Source: UKL13-2 sp947085425 (lineage in GTDB: Bacteria; Pseudomonadota; Gammaproteobacteria; Burkholderiales; Usitatibacteraceae). Taken from it: a stretch of 64,000 nt of DNA. The notes beneath the pieces were generated by a model. That model saw only the letters and a list, made by a program, of their open reading frames with translations, searched no databases and was not told the DNA's origin. Shown here one piece after another: positions 17,159-25,667 of the stretch. Both the position numbers and the translations under genes were made by a program. The stretch lies in the NCBI GenBank assembly GCA_947085425.1, contig CAMTWK010000012.1, positions 111,372 to 175,371 on the forward strand, read 5' to 3'. Within the stretch, counting starts at the first letter, position 1. Each line of letters starts with the position of its first letter.

Positions 17159-19144
17159 TTACATCATGACGTTGACAATGGCGTTGCCAATACCGACCAG
17201 CGCCGCACCCGAAATCAGGCCGGCACAAATTGGCTCGCAGCCCTCCACCCAGAAAGTATGGCCCTTGCTGCCAACTGCCTTGTGGCGCTTGCCCATCCAC
17301 CAAAACACCATCGCGCCGATCCACATCATGAACGAGGCTTCGGGTGGTAACACCACACCGAGTCCGACGGATACTGACGAAATCGGAAACTTGCCTTTGG
17401 TGACGATGCGGGCAATTTCAAACAACAGCGCGGCAATGGCGGCAACAATCATGGAAACCAGCGCGGTGTACGGCAGGCTGCTGACGCCTTTGGCGATCAA
17501 CTCCGCCACACCTTTCCATTGCAGTGCGGATGGGAAGGCAAATTGATCGGAAATAATGGTGGTGACCGAGCGCAAACCGTTGGCATCAGTCGGCAAAAAC
17601 AACAAATAAAACAGCGGAACGGCAGCCAGTGAGCCGGAAAAAATTCCAATCAGATGACCAAACACCTGGTGGCGCGGCTTGCCGCCAAGCATGTAGCCGG
17701 GTTTGATGTCTGACAATAGGTTGGCGGCATTTGAAGCGATTTCGGCGGTCATGCCGGCCGGGATCAAATTGCTGGCCGGATTGGTGCGATCAATCGCGCC
17801 AATACTGAACTGGGTGATTTTGGACAGCGCCCCTGTGGGGGTCCATGAGGTTAAGGCCATGGCGTTGGTACAAATCACGGTCAACACAAAAATCAGCGGC
17901 AGCGAGATCAATGCCAGCAACCAAGGTACCCCAAAAAATTCGTGGGTGACGGCCGCGCCGAGCAAACTGAAAATCGGCACGCCGACCCATGACACCCACA
18001 GCGGCACCTCAATATCCTTGAGGACATCGGCTTGTTTGACGCCGTTGTTTTCCTTTTTCACTTTGGATTTGAACAAGCTGGTGACCAGTTCCGGTTTGGC
18101 CAACAAACTGACGATGGAACCCACCACCATCATGGTGACGCCCCACCATAAGGCCCATTGGTTGACAATCTCCCCGCGGGAAATTTTGACGATGGTGCCA
18201 TCAGCCATGACCCGCGGCGTGATGTCGCCGATGTTGATCATGATCGGCGCCAGAATCACAAAATTGATAAACGCACCGAGCAACACACTGGTGGCGACAC
18301 GAATCCCCATCAAGCCGCCGACCCCCAACATGGCCGCGTCGAGTGTCAGGCGCAGGCCGAGCTGGCGCACATCGGTGCCAAGAATATTCGGAATCCACAA
18401 TTGATATTTGATGGCCGCGGTGTAGTAGTAGGTGTCGAGCCGTTCAAACAAATGCCAAGGCTCTTTAAGGCCGGTCCATTTGTCGAGCATCAAAATTTTG
18501 AACTGGATCAGTTTCATCCAGCCATCACTGACAATCATTTGATAAACGCCGGTAATGGCAGCAGTCCAGCCGAGCAACTTGGCCTTGAACATGCCGCTAT
18601 CCGCATGGCCGGTATACAAGGCATCCAGCACCACACCGGCGGCGCGTCCCTCGGGAAAGGGCAATTGTTCGTCGTTGATAAATCGGCGTTTCATCGGAAA
18701 GGCAATCAATACACCGAGGATCGAACACACCACCATCCAGGAAATCATGTGCCAGGCGGGGATGATCTTGCCGGTGACCAGCATGTACGCCGCCAGACTC
18801 GAAATCAGCGGCATCATCACATAACCGGCAGCGGTGGCAATCGACTGGGTGCAGTTGTTTTCGAGAATAGTGTAGTCAGAGGTAATGCCGGCACCGGACA
18901 AAATGCGGAATATGGCGAATGACAAAATAACCGAGGTGAGTCCCACACCAATACCAATGCCGGTTTTCGCGCCGATATAAAGTGCGGTCGCGGCCAAAAT
19001 GCCGCCAAGTAAAAACCCGGTGATGCCAGAGCGAATGGTGAGCTGCGCCATGTCGCCGCGATAGACGTTTTTAAACCACCACTGGTCTTTTTGTTCACGC
19101 GACCAATCGCGAATTTGCTCTGCGGATAAGCTCTGTAGGGCCAT
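17159..19144 (-). CDS. OPT-family oligopeptide/metal-chelate transporter
   Basis: 661-residue polytopic protein with about 14-16 TM segments. The N-terminus RSGITGFLLGGILAATALYIGAKTG matches bacterial OPT/YSL proteins, as do FPEGRAAGVVLDA (about 190) and the Gly-rich cores further on (DIKPGYMLGGKPRHQVFGH about 488). OPT members take up peptides or metal-chelates with protons. GGTGAGGACAT precedes the ATG. It stands alone with no peptidase adjacent. Substrate unknown. Confidence 0.9.
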   Translation of the reverse strand: MALQSLSAEQIRDWSREQKDQWWFKNVYRGDMAQLTIRSGITGFLLGGILAATALYIGAKTGIGIGVGLTSVILSFAIFRILSGAGITSDYTILENNCTQSIATAAGYVMMPLISSLAAYMLVTGKIIPAWHMISWMVVCSILGVLIAFPMKRRFINDEQLPFPEGRAAGVVLDALYTGHADSGMFKAKLLGWTAAITGVYQMIVSDGWMKLIQFKILMLDKWTGLKEPWHLFERLDTYYYTAAIKYQLWIPNILGTDVRQLGLRLTLDAAMLGVGGLMGIRVATSVLLGAFINFVILAPIMINIGDITPRVMADGTIVKISRGEIVNQWALWWGVTMMVVGSIVSLLAKPELVTSLFKSKVKKENNGVKQADVLKDIEVPLWVSWVGVPIFSLLGAAVTHEFFGVPWLLALISLPLIFVLTVICTNAMALTSWTPTGALSKITQFSIGAIDRTNPASNLIPAGMTAEIASNAANLLSDIKPGYMLGGKPRHQVFGHLIGIFSGSLAAVPLFYLLFLPTDANGLRSVTTIISDQFAFPSALQWKGVAELIAKGVSSLPYTALVSMIVAAIAALLFEIARIVTKGKFPISSVSVGLGVVLPPEASFMMWIGAMVFWWMGKRHKAVGSKGHTFWVEGCEPICAGLISGAALVGIGNAIVNVMM

Positions 19145-19491
19145 ATGTCCTCACCTTTGGTTTTTTGAGCAGCCCTTATCGTTTGGCGTTGTGCGCTGCA
19201 GCCGGGCTGGCAATTTCGTGGGGGCATTATGGCAGAGTGGAGGGGTTGGTGAAGGGGACGCATATTTGCATATGCCGATGGCAATGCGACAGGCAATCAC
19301 CGCAGATAAATACAAAGAATCAGATTGGATGAGTTGGGGCAGGCAGGCTCTTCAAGCCCATGCAGCAGGTGGTTGACAGGATGGGGAGAGTCGAGGGCAC
19401 CCCTGTCTTACTACCTGCCGGGGCTAAAGGCCGCTTTGCCCATGAATAGGAACATCTGGTACAGTTTCAGCTATCGCAAGTGGAGGTAGTC
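19145..19491. other. Intergenic region before the addiction-module remnant
   Basis: About 350 bp with no credible gene. It probably contains divergent promoters for the OPT transporter (left) and the antitoxin (right). A short GACAG...CTGTC dyad lies near 19376-19413. I see nothing else of note. Confidence 0.4.
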
Positions 19492-19716
19492 ATGTCCCAA
19501 TCAGCAGCAATCGTTTTGAATCAGGCGCTTCGTTTGTCGTCCAATGATCGCGTGGCATTGGTGGAGGAATTGATCTTCAGCTTGGACAAGCCCGACCCTG
19601 TATTGGATGCGAGTTGGCTGAAGGAGGCCGAAGATCGTTTGTTGGCATACCAAGCGGGCGAAATCGGCACGGTCGACGCGGAGTTGGTATTCGCTAAACT
19701 TGGCAAGAAAATTTGA
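19492..19716 (+). CDS. Addiction-module antitoxin (short helical type)
   Basis: 74 residues from ATG 19492, which follows GTGGAGG; the frame is open 4 codons upstream. It resembles the small 'addiction module component' antitoxins that precede ParE/RelE toxins: an N-terminal LNQALRLSSNDRVALVEELIFSLD and a WLKEAEDRLLAYQAGEIG middle. Such proteins bind and silence the downstream toxin and repress the operon. Its stop overlaps the TTG start of a truncated toxin, the usual coupling for this type of module. Confidence 0.85.
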   Translation: MSQSAAIVLNQALRLSSNDRVALVEELIFSLDKPDPVLDASWLKEAEDRLLAYQAGEIGTVDAELVFAKLGKKI

Positions 19717-19883
19717 AAATTGGTTTTCTGTTGCCGGCAAGGCGCGAGCTCATTGACGCTGTCCAATATTACAATGCACGGCGATCTCGTCTGGGTGATG
19801 AATTTCGCGACGAAACGTGGGCGACCATCGAGCGCATCAGAAAATTTCCCCTGGCATGGCATCCGTTAGGCGGCGCGATTTGA
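19713..19883 (+). pseudogene. Truncated ParE/RelE-type toxin
   Basis: Overlaps the antitoxin stop by 4 bp, with TTG start. The 56-residue product reads like the first half of a ParE/RelE toxin: LLPARRELIDAVQYYNAR, then LGDEFRDETWATIERI, then a KFPLAWHPLGG turn. It ends at TGA just where homologues continue into the RR-x-x-L-x-R-FPY strand with the catalytic/gyrase-binding residues. Neither other frame downstream restores that strand, so this looks like a deletion rather than a simple frameshift. The toxin is probably dead while the antitoxin remains intact. Confidence 0.75.
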
Positions 19884-19925
19884 GTGGGCAAGAAACAGCG
19901 TCGACGTTAATTTTTGGGAGGCAAT

Positions 19926-20258
19926 ATGAGTCTGATCAAAAACCCTGTTAAATGGTCTGATGGCCTTGTTGGCAGCTGGGGTTTATTTGCAGGCACAGCG
20001 GTGGGGCTGGTGGTTTTTACCGGCGCATTTATTTCCATGACCGCCAATGGCGGGCTGAGTGGATCAATCCTTACGGTCGCAATCTTGGCGACTTGGCAAG
20101 TGATGATGTTGTACGCGATACGGCGGTTGTTGATGCGCGTTGAGGGGCAGGAAATCACGCCGCTGCAATTAAAGCGTCATACACAAATAAGCATTGTCTT
20201 GTTTGTGCTGGTTGGAATTGTTGTTGCCGTTAAACTCATGTCGAAATACATGACCTGA
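19926..20258 (+). CDS. Small membrane protein of unknown function
   Basis: 110 residues from ATG 19926, preceded by a strong GGAGG. Three hydrophobic segments lie near residues 14-36, 41-62 and 88-106, with a basic loop RRLLMRVEGQ between the second and third. I do not recognise a family. It sits 40 bp after the toxin remnant on the same strand and may share its transcript. Confidence 0.6.
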   Translation: MSLIKNPVKWSDGLVGSWGLFAGTAVGLVVFTGAFISMTANGGLSGSILTVAILATWQVMMLYAIRRLLMRVEGQEITPLQLKRHTQISIVLFVLVGIVVAVKLMSKYMT

Positions 20259-20341
20259 AAGGTGGTTGGCGAATCATCCCTTTGTAGAGCGCCGCAATAG
20301 GGCTGGCCCCAAATTGATTAACTGAACGGATTAAGAAGCCG

Positions 20342-21217
20342 ATGCCAATAAAAATTCTCAAGTCGGCATTTTTTACTTTTGTTGCAGCGTTCCTTGCCAG
20401 TTTGCTGATTACTATCGATAACGCAGTTTCGTTGTCTGTATTGTGGCAATTAGAGCTTGGGTTCATCAGCACTTTTATTATTACGTTTCTCGTGATGGCA
20501 ATTTCCGGGTATGCGAGTGGCCTCGCGATGATGTGGTTCAGCCACCGAAATGCAATTTGGCTAGTCGTGATTGGTAGCCTTTCATTCATCTATTACGCTT
20601 TTGGGATTGGTCGATGGACCGAAAATCCTGATGCGATATGGTGGATGCCAATAATTAATTTGACTGATCCGATATTCAGGTCATGGTTGGCAATTGTGCT
20701 GGGGTTATATTTGGTCGACCGCTTCTATAATCCCACGATGAGGCAACGCAATTCCCAGGTTTTCAATATGACGCCGCCTCCGGCTGATTGGCCAAGGCTA
20801 TCGTCATCGATTTATTACAACAACGCCGGGCAGATGATTGACTGGCTGACAAAGGCGTTCGGCTTCAAGGTGCGTATTCGCATTGATGGTGACAATGGGC
20901 AGGTGGAACACAGTGAACTTGAATACGGCGAAGCGCTCATTATGGTGAGCGATACCCGCGGCGAGAAAGCGAGGAAATTTGCGGTGAATTTTCTCAGCCC
21001 AATAGACGCAAATGGCACAACCCAATCGATCATGATATTTGTGGACGATGTTGATGCCCATTGCAAACAGGCGCGAGAAGCTGGAGCGACCATCGTCGCC
21101 GAACCAGAACTGTACGACTATGGCGCAGATTATTGGTCAGATCGATCGTACGGCGTACTCGATCCAGAGAATCATTTGTGGTGGTTTACAACTCGTATTC
21201 GAGACAGGCCGGCGTAG
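20342..21217 (+). CDS. Fusion of a four-TM membrane domain and a VOC/glyoxalase-like domain
   Basis: 291 residues. Residues about 8-130 hold four hydrophobic helices, of no family I can name. Residues about 150-288 form a glyoxalase/VOC domain of PhnB/YcgJ-like type: IYYNNAGQMIDWLTKAFGFKV, ELEYGEALIMVSD, a VDDVDAHCKQAREAGATIV helix, then YGVLDPENHLWWF. The final Glu/His-type metal position is Glu-Asn-His. VOC domains bind metals for dioxygenase, isomerase or resistance functions. Membrane tethering of such a domain is unusual. The stop codon TAG lies inside a repeat element that begins at 21208. Confidence 0.75.
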   Translation: MPIKILKSAFFTFVAAFLASLLITIDNAVSLSVLWQLELGFISTFIITFLVMAISGYASGLAMMWFSHRNAIWLVVIGSLSFIYYAFGIGRWTENPDAIWWMPIINLTDPIFRSWLAIVLGLYLVDRFYNPTMRQRNSQVFNMTPPPADWPRLSSSIYYNNAGQMIDWLTKAFGFKVRIRIDGDNGQVEHSELEYGEALIMVSDTRGEKARKFAVNFLSPIDANGTTQSIMIFVDDVDAHCKQAREAGATIVAEPELYDYGADYWSDRSYGVLDPENHLWWFTTRIRDRPA

Positions 21218-21333
21218 GGTGGGCAAAACCTAGTGTGCCCGCCGTCGATTTTAATTAATTGTCCGGACTGGAATTTTGCCACCGCGTCGACAGAGCGACG
21301 CTACCCAACCAAACCTGCCCAGCCTACGCCGGC
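21208..21333. repeat. 126-bp imperfect inverted-repeat element
   Basis: Left arm GCCGGCGTAGGGTGGGCA (21208-21225) pairs with 21316-21333 at 17 of 18 positions. The GTAGGGTGGGCAAA core resembles dispersed REP-like elements common in beta- and gammaproteobacteria. Its left end encodes the last two residues and the stop codon of the membrane-VOC gene. Confidence 0.7.
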
Positions 21334-21351
21334 TGCAACAAAGGGCGTCGT

Positions 21352-21861
21352 TTACACCCCACAAGGTGCTTGTTTTTTGCGCGCCACAAACACGCCTTTT
21401 TTCTTGTTTTTGGTGACGTTGTCCCAGGCAAAACACTGGCCGTTCATGGCCACGTAAATTCCCGCCGGCAATACCTGTGCGTAGGCGAGGGCACTGCCAA
21501 GATTAAACAAACCGTCGGACGAGCCAAATTTATACGGCACCATCGCGCCGGTGAGGATCACGGTTTTGTTTTTCACCAAGGGCGCGAGGTAACGCGCCGT
21601 CTCTTCCATGGTGTCGGTGCCGTGGGTGATGACAATCGCCGTTTCCTTGGCCGTTTTGCACGCCTTGACGATGATGTCGCGATCGGCATCGGTCATAAAC
21701 AAGCTGTCTTTCATCATCAACGTTTCGACACGCGTGGACAGCAGTGATCTGGCCAGCAGCAACATTTCCGGCACGTGCGTTTTTTTGAAGAACAATTCGC
21801 CGTTGAGCTCGTTGTATTCTTTGTCAAACGTGCCGCCGGTGATCAAGACTGCGATTTTCAT
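21352..21861 (-). CDS. Single-domain asparaginase-like protein
   Basis: 169 residues from ATG 21861, aligned to the N-terminal domain of L-asparaginases: MKIAVLITGGTFDKEY with the first catalytic Thr in GGTFD, and VITHGTDTMEETA with the second catalytic Thr/Asp/Lys-region motif HGTDT (about residue 80). VILTGAMVPYKFGSSD follows. The C-terminal half of classical asparaginases is absent. Short proteins of this kind form a recognised proteobacterial group, so this may be a full gene rather than a truncation. The C-terminus KNKKKGVFVARKK looks natural. Activity is unproven. No strong RBS. Confidence 0.8.
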   Translation of the reverse strand: MKIAVLITGGTFDKEYNELNGELFFKKTHVPEMLLLARSLLSTRVETLMMKDSLFMTDADRDIIVKACKTAKETAIVITHGTDTMEETARYLAPLVKNKTVILTGAMVPYKFGSSDGLFNLGSALAYAQVLPAGIYVAMNGQCFAWDNVTKNKKKGVFVARKKQAPCGV

Positions 21862-21936
21862 TGGAATGCTCAAGTGGTCAAGTGTTGAAGTGGTCGAATG
21901 GAAGGTTGGTCAATAAAGCACCGTTGAACGAACCAC

Positions 21937-22575
21937 TTAATACCAAGGCTCCGCCAACTTTTCAGTGGCATGCGCTCGAATCACAGCGGGCCGCTCACTC
22001 ATCATGGTGAGAAATTTCGCCAGGTGGGGACGGTTGCGCGCCGGGTGGGGCATATTGCGCGTCCAGCGGCACATCATGAATAGAAAAATATCGGCAATGG
22101 TGTATTGGGCACCAAGTAAAAACGGCCCGCCGGACTTTGCCAACTGCGCCTCGAGAATGTCGAGCATTGGCATTAAGCGTTCGGTCGCATTGGTTTGGAT
22201 CAAGTCGGCGTGTGGCCCACCCAATCGATCCGGATAAAAATAGTGCATCAATTCGGCTTGAACAGTGTTGGTCAAATAAATCAACCAGCGATAACACTGT
22301 GCCCGCGCGGCACTTTGCAGGGGCGGAATCAAATTGGCCTCGGGGTGTTTGTCCGCCAGATATAAACAAATGGCTGCCGTCTCGCCCAACATCACCTCGC
22401 CGTCCGCCAACGCAGGTATCACGCCGGCCGGGTTCATCGCCAGATAGTCTTTTGATTTGTGTTGCAGATTGTCACGGTCAACCAATACCAATTCAAACGG
22501 CGCGCCAATTTCTTCCAGCAAAATATGCGGTGCCAGACTGGCGTTGCTCGGGTAGTAAAAAAGTTTGCAAGTCAT
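21937..22575 (-). CDS. Glutathione S-transferase family protein
   Basis: 212 residues. Thioredoxin-like N-terminal domain (LFYYPSNASLAPHILLEEIGAPFELVLVD) with NPAGVIPAL (about 48) and the glutathione-binding GETAAICLYLAD (about 64). All-helical C-terminal domain from about 85 with AEAD-like YTIADIFLFMMCRW near 160. The ATG follows GAAGGT and abuts the stop of the upstream ClpP-like gene, making this the last gene of a dcp/ClpP-like/GST operon. Substrate unknown. Confidence 0.9.
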   Translation of the reverse strand: MTCKLFYYPSNASLAPHILLEEIGAPFELVLVDRDNLQHKSKDYLAMNPAGVIPALADGEVMLGETAAICLYLADKHPEANLIPPLQSAARAQCYRWLIYLTNTVQAELMHYFYPDRLGGPHADLIQTNATERLMPMLDILEAQLAKSGGPFLLGAQYTIADIFLFMMCRWTRNMPHPARNRPHLAKFLTMMSERPAVIRAHATEKLAEPWY

Positions 22576-23322
22576 TTAGTTACCTTCGTAGGCAAGCAAC
22601 GTTGTTGCGGTCGATTGCCACGAGGCAAAGGTCGCCCTTTCGGCGGACGGTTTTGGCGGCTCGGGAATCACACGTGCTTCCCACGTGGTGACCACCCCTT
22701 TTTGTAATGCATCCACGTCCGGCAAAATGGCGCATTGCTCGTCGCGTTTACTGCGCTCCTCGGTGCCATTGCAGAGTTGAGTGAGCGGGGCAGTGGGGTT
22801 GCTGCGTTGATCGCGATGCATAAACCGCATCAGGCCGGCTTTGTTTTCCAGTTTGATAAATTTATTGACGAATTCCTCGCTCATTTTGCCGTCGGTCATG
22901 GTCACAAAATAATCAGCGGTGCGTTTTGAATTCAACGTCTTGGTTATTTTGTTATAGCTGCCGTGATATCCCAAAACGTGTTGGCGTTTGGTATCGCCGA
23001 CGGCAGCATATTGCCGCGACACGCCACCGAGAAACATATTGGCGCACGCCGACGAACATTGTCCTGACACCACGGTGGCCAATTTGCGTTGACGAATATC
23101 GTTGCCGATTTTGCGACCGGCACCGGAGTCACCGCCACCACTGTCGTGCAACACAATGGTGGTGATTTCTTTGTCATATCGGCTCATCGCTTCTTCCCAC
23201 ATTTGCCAATCGCTTGGCACCACGCTGCCACCCAGATACAACAAAGGCGGAGCGGCATAGAAACTCATGGCCTGTGAGGAGCCGATCAAAAAGTACGCGG
23301 CGATCAAAAACCAACGTTTCAT
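22576..23322 (-). CDS. Exported ClpP/crotonase-like fold protein
   Basis: 248 residues with a signal peptide (about 1-18). LLYLGGSVVPSDWQMWEEAM, then TTIVLHDSGGGDSGAG, then VSGQCSSACANMFLGG and LGYHGSY reads as a ClpP-like serine-hydrolase scaffold. The SSACA Ser near residue 91 sits where the nucleophile would be, and His in YHGSY near 120 could be its partner. This motif set recurs in uncharacterised periplasmic proteins. Its start overlaps the dcp stop (ATGA), so it is co-translated with the peptidase. A proteolytic role is inferred, not shown. Confidence 0.65.
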   Translation of the reverse strand: MKRWFLIAAYFLIGSSQAMSFYAAPPLLYLGGSVVPSDWQMWEEAMSRYDKEITTIVLHDSGGGDSGAGRKIGNDIRQRKLATVVSGQCSSACANMFLGGVSRQYAAVGDTKRQHVLGYHGSYNKITKTLNSKRTADYFVTMTDGKMSEEFVNKFIKLENKAGLMRFMHRDQRSNPTAPLTQLCNGTEERSKRDEQCAILPDVDALQKGVVTTWEARVIPEPPKPSAERATFASWQSTATTLLAYEGN

Positions 23323-25391
23323 GCGTCGACCAAGCCTTTTTTCCTGAGCATCGGTTCAACGGTGGGTGCACGGCCACGAAACGCTTCGTACGCTTTCATC
23401 GGCAACAGGGTACTGCCGCTCGAATAAATGAATTTCAACAGGCGTTGTGCGGTAGTCGCATCAAACGGATTGCCCGCCTCGGTAAAGGCATCATAGGCAT
23501 CGGCATCGAGTACCTCCGCCCACAGGTACACGTAATACGCAGCGGCATAACTGGAACCGGAAAACAGATGCGCAAAGTGCGGCAAACGATGACGCAAATA
23601 CAGCTCTTTTGGCATGTTCATGGCAGCCAGCTGCTCAGTTTCAAATTTGCTGAGATCCAGCCCGTGCATCGAGGTTTTGCCGTGCAAATTCATATCGACC
23701 AAAGCCGAGGCGCTGAACGTGGCGGCGTCAAATCCTTGGTTAAAAGTGCGCGCCAGTTTCATTTTGGCAATCAAGGCATCGGGAATCACCTCGTTGGTGT
23801 CGATATGGCGCGCGTGTTTTTTCAGCACTTCCGGTTCCGGCAACCAATGTTCAAACAACTGGGAAGGCAACTCCACAAAGTCGCGCAACACACTGGTGCC
23901 GGACAATCGTTCGTAATGCACATTCGACATCATGCCGTGTAAGCCATGGCCAAATTCGTGGAACAACGTGCGGGCATCGTCGAACGAAAGCAGTGTCGGT
24001 TCGCCGGGTGCGCCTTTGGCGAAGTTATTGTTGTTGACGATGATGGGAATGATTTCGCCATCAATCCGGCTTTGCATCCGATAGGCGCTCATCCACGCGC
24101 CGCCGCGTTTGCTGGCGCGGGCAAAATTGTCGTGCAGGAAAAGTGCAATGGTTTTGCCGGACGAATTTTTGACCTCATACGATTGCACGTCCGGGTGATA
24201 AGCAACAATATCGGTGCGCGGCGTGAAGGTGATACCAAACAAACGGTTGGCACAATCAAATGCGGCTTCGGTCATACGCGCCAATGAGAAGTATGGCTTG
24301 ACCACCGCTTCGTCAAAGTCGTAACGTGATTTGCGTACTTTTTCGGCATAGTAAAACCAATCCCAGGCTTCGATGGTGATGTCGTCCCCATTGGCGGTGG
24401 CGGTGTCCTGTAAATCAGATGCCTCGATGCGCGCGCGCGCACTGCTGCGTGCCCAGACCTTGTTGAGCAAATCGAATACCGCCTGTTGGCTGCCGGCCAT
24501 GGTGTCGGCAAGGGCGTAATCGGCAAAGTTGCTGTGGCCGTGCAACTGCGCCTGTTCCAGCCGCAAATTCATGATTTCAACCGCCACCCGTTTGTTGTCT
24601 TGCTGCGGGTCGCCGTCATGAAATTCACCACGGGTGATCCACGCTTTGAACGCCTGCTCTCGCAAATCGCGCCGCGTTGAAAACGTCAAAAACGGCACAA
24701 TGTGTGAACGCGAAATGGTGATGAGATGGCCATTATTGATGCCACGCTCCATCGCGGCTTGTTTGGAGGCGGCCAATACAAACGGCGGCAGACCGGCGGT
24801 TTCTTCGGCCGTACGTAGTACCAGCTGATATTCACCTTCGTCGGCCAACACGTTTTGGCTAAAGCGAGTATTGAGTTCGGCGAGTTTTTCCATAATCTCG
24901 CCATAACGCTTCTTTGCCGCCGGTGAAAGTGTGGCGCCGGCACGAACAAAGTCGAGATGAATACGCTCGGTCAGTCGAATCTGTTCGGCGTTGAGTCCAA
25001 GACCGGCGCGCTGGTTGTAAACACTGTCGATGCGTTTGAACAGGGCTTCATGGGTGTAGATGGCATTAACGTGCGCGGCTACCGGTCCGGCCAAGGCGCG
25101 TTCGGCGGCTTGTAATGCGGGTGAGGTCTCAGATGAGGTCAGATTTTCAAACACACGATCAACACGCTGAAATAAACGCCCGCTGCGATCAAATGCGGCG
25201 AGCGTATTTTCAAATGTTGCCGGTTCGGGATTGATGGCGATAGCATCCAATTCGGCGCGGTGTGTGGTCAGGGCAATTTTGTAGGCGGGCTCAAAGTGAG
25301 CGGCATCAATGTTGGCAAACGGGGCAATGCCGAACGCAGTGTCCCACTCGGCGAGCAGGGGATTGGCAGAGGTGATGATGTTCGTATCCAT
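23319..25391 (-). CDS. dcp: Peptidyl-dipeptidase Dcp (M3 family)
   Basis: 690-residue zinc metallopeptidase that removes C-terminal dipeptides from peptides. The active-site motif HEFGH is at His478, Glu479, His482 within DARTLFHEFGHGLHG. YERLSGTSVLRDFVELPSQLFEHW follows, the Dcp-type version of the third-ligand region, not the oligopeptidase A version. The C-terminal YAAAYYVYLWAEVLDADAYDAF (about 620-645) also fits Dcp. No signal peptide, so cytoplasmic. First gene of a three-gene leftward operon. Confidence 0.93.
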   Translation of the reverse strand: MDTNIITSANPLLAEWDTAFGIAPFANIDAAHFEPAYKIALTTHRAELDAIAINPEPATFENTLAAFDRSGRLFQRVDRVFENLTSSETSPALQAAERALAGPVAAHVNAIYTHEALFKRIDSVYNQRAGLGLNAEQIRLTERIHLDFVRAGATLSPAAKKRYGEIMEKLAELNTRFSQNVLADEGEYQLVLRTAEETAGLPPFVLAASKQAAMERGINNGHLITISRSHIVPFLTFSTRRDLREQAFKAWITRGEFHDGDPQQDNKRVAVEIMNLRLEQAQLHGHSNFADYALADTMAGSQQAVFDLLNKVWARSSARARIEASDLQDTATANGDDITIEAWDWFYYAEKVRKSRYDFDEAVVKPYFSLARMTEAAFDCANRLFGITFTPRTDIVAYHPDVQSYEVKNSSGKTIALFLHDNFARASKRGGAWMSAYRMQSRIDGEIIPIIVNNNNFAKGAPGEPTLLSFDDARTLFHEFGHGLHGMMSNVHYERLSGTSVLRDFVELPSQLFEHWLPEPEVLKKHARHIDTNEVIPDALIAKMKLARTFNQGFDAATFSASALVDMNLHGKTSMHGLDLSKFETEQLAAMNMPKELYLRHRLPHFAHLFSGSSYAAAYYVYLWAEVLDADAYDAFTEAGNPFDATTAQRLLKFIYSSGSTLLPMKAYEAFRGRAPTVEPMLRKKGLVDA

Positions 25392-25667
25392 GACTGGCTT
25401 TCATTTCTAAAGTGTCCGTCATTCTAACAAATCGACAGCCGTCACCGTTATGGTGTTCGCTGTTGGCGGCGATTAATTACCACCCGTAAACAGTGCCCGA
25501 TCGGTTGTTGTTTTGCTGCTTGGCGGACGCGGCGTGGGTTTGATCGGCTAAATTTTTAATTCGCGCCAAGGCTTTGTGCCATATCGGCCAGAGTCGGCCG
25601 CGCGCGTTATTATTGCCTGCAACCGTTTTATTTGGATGCCTACTGTTCGCTGGAAAAATGCCCAATC

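Noticed and set aside
19860..19925. Frameshift restoring the toxin C-terminus
   Set aside because: Neither alternative frame encodes the expected RLxRFPY strand, so a deletion is more likely.
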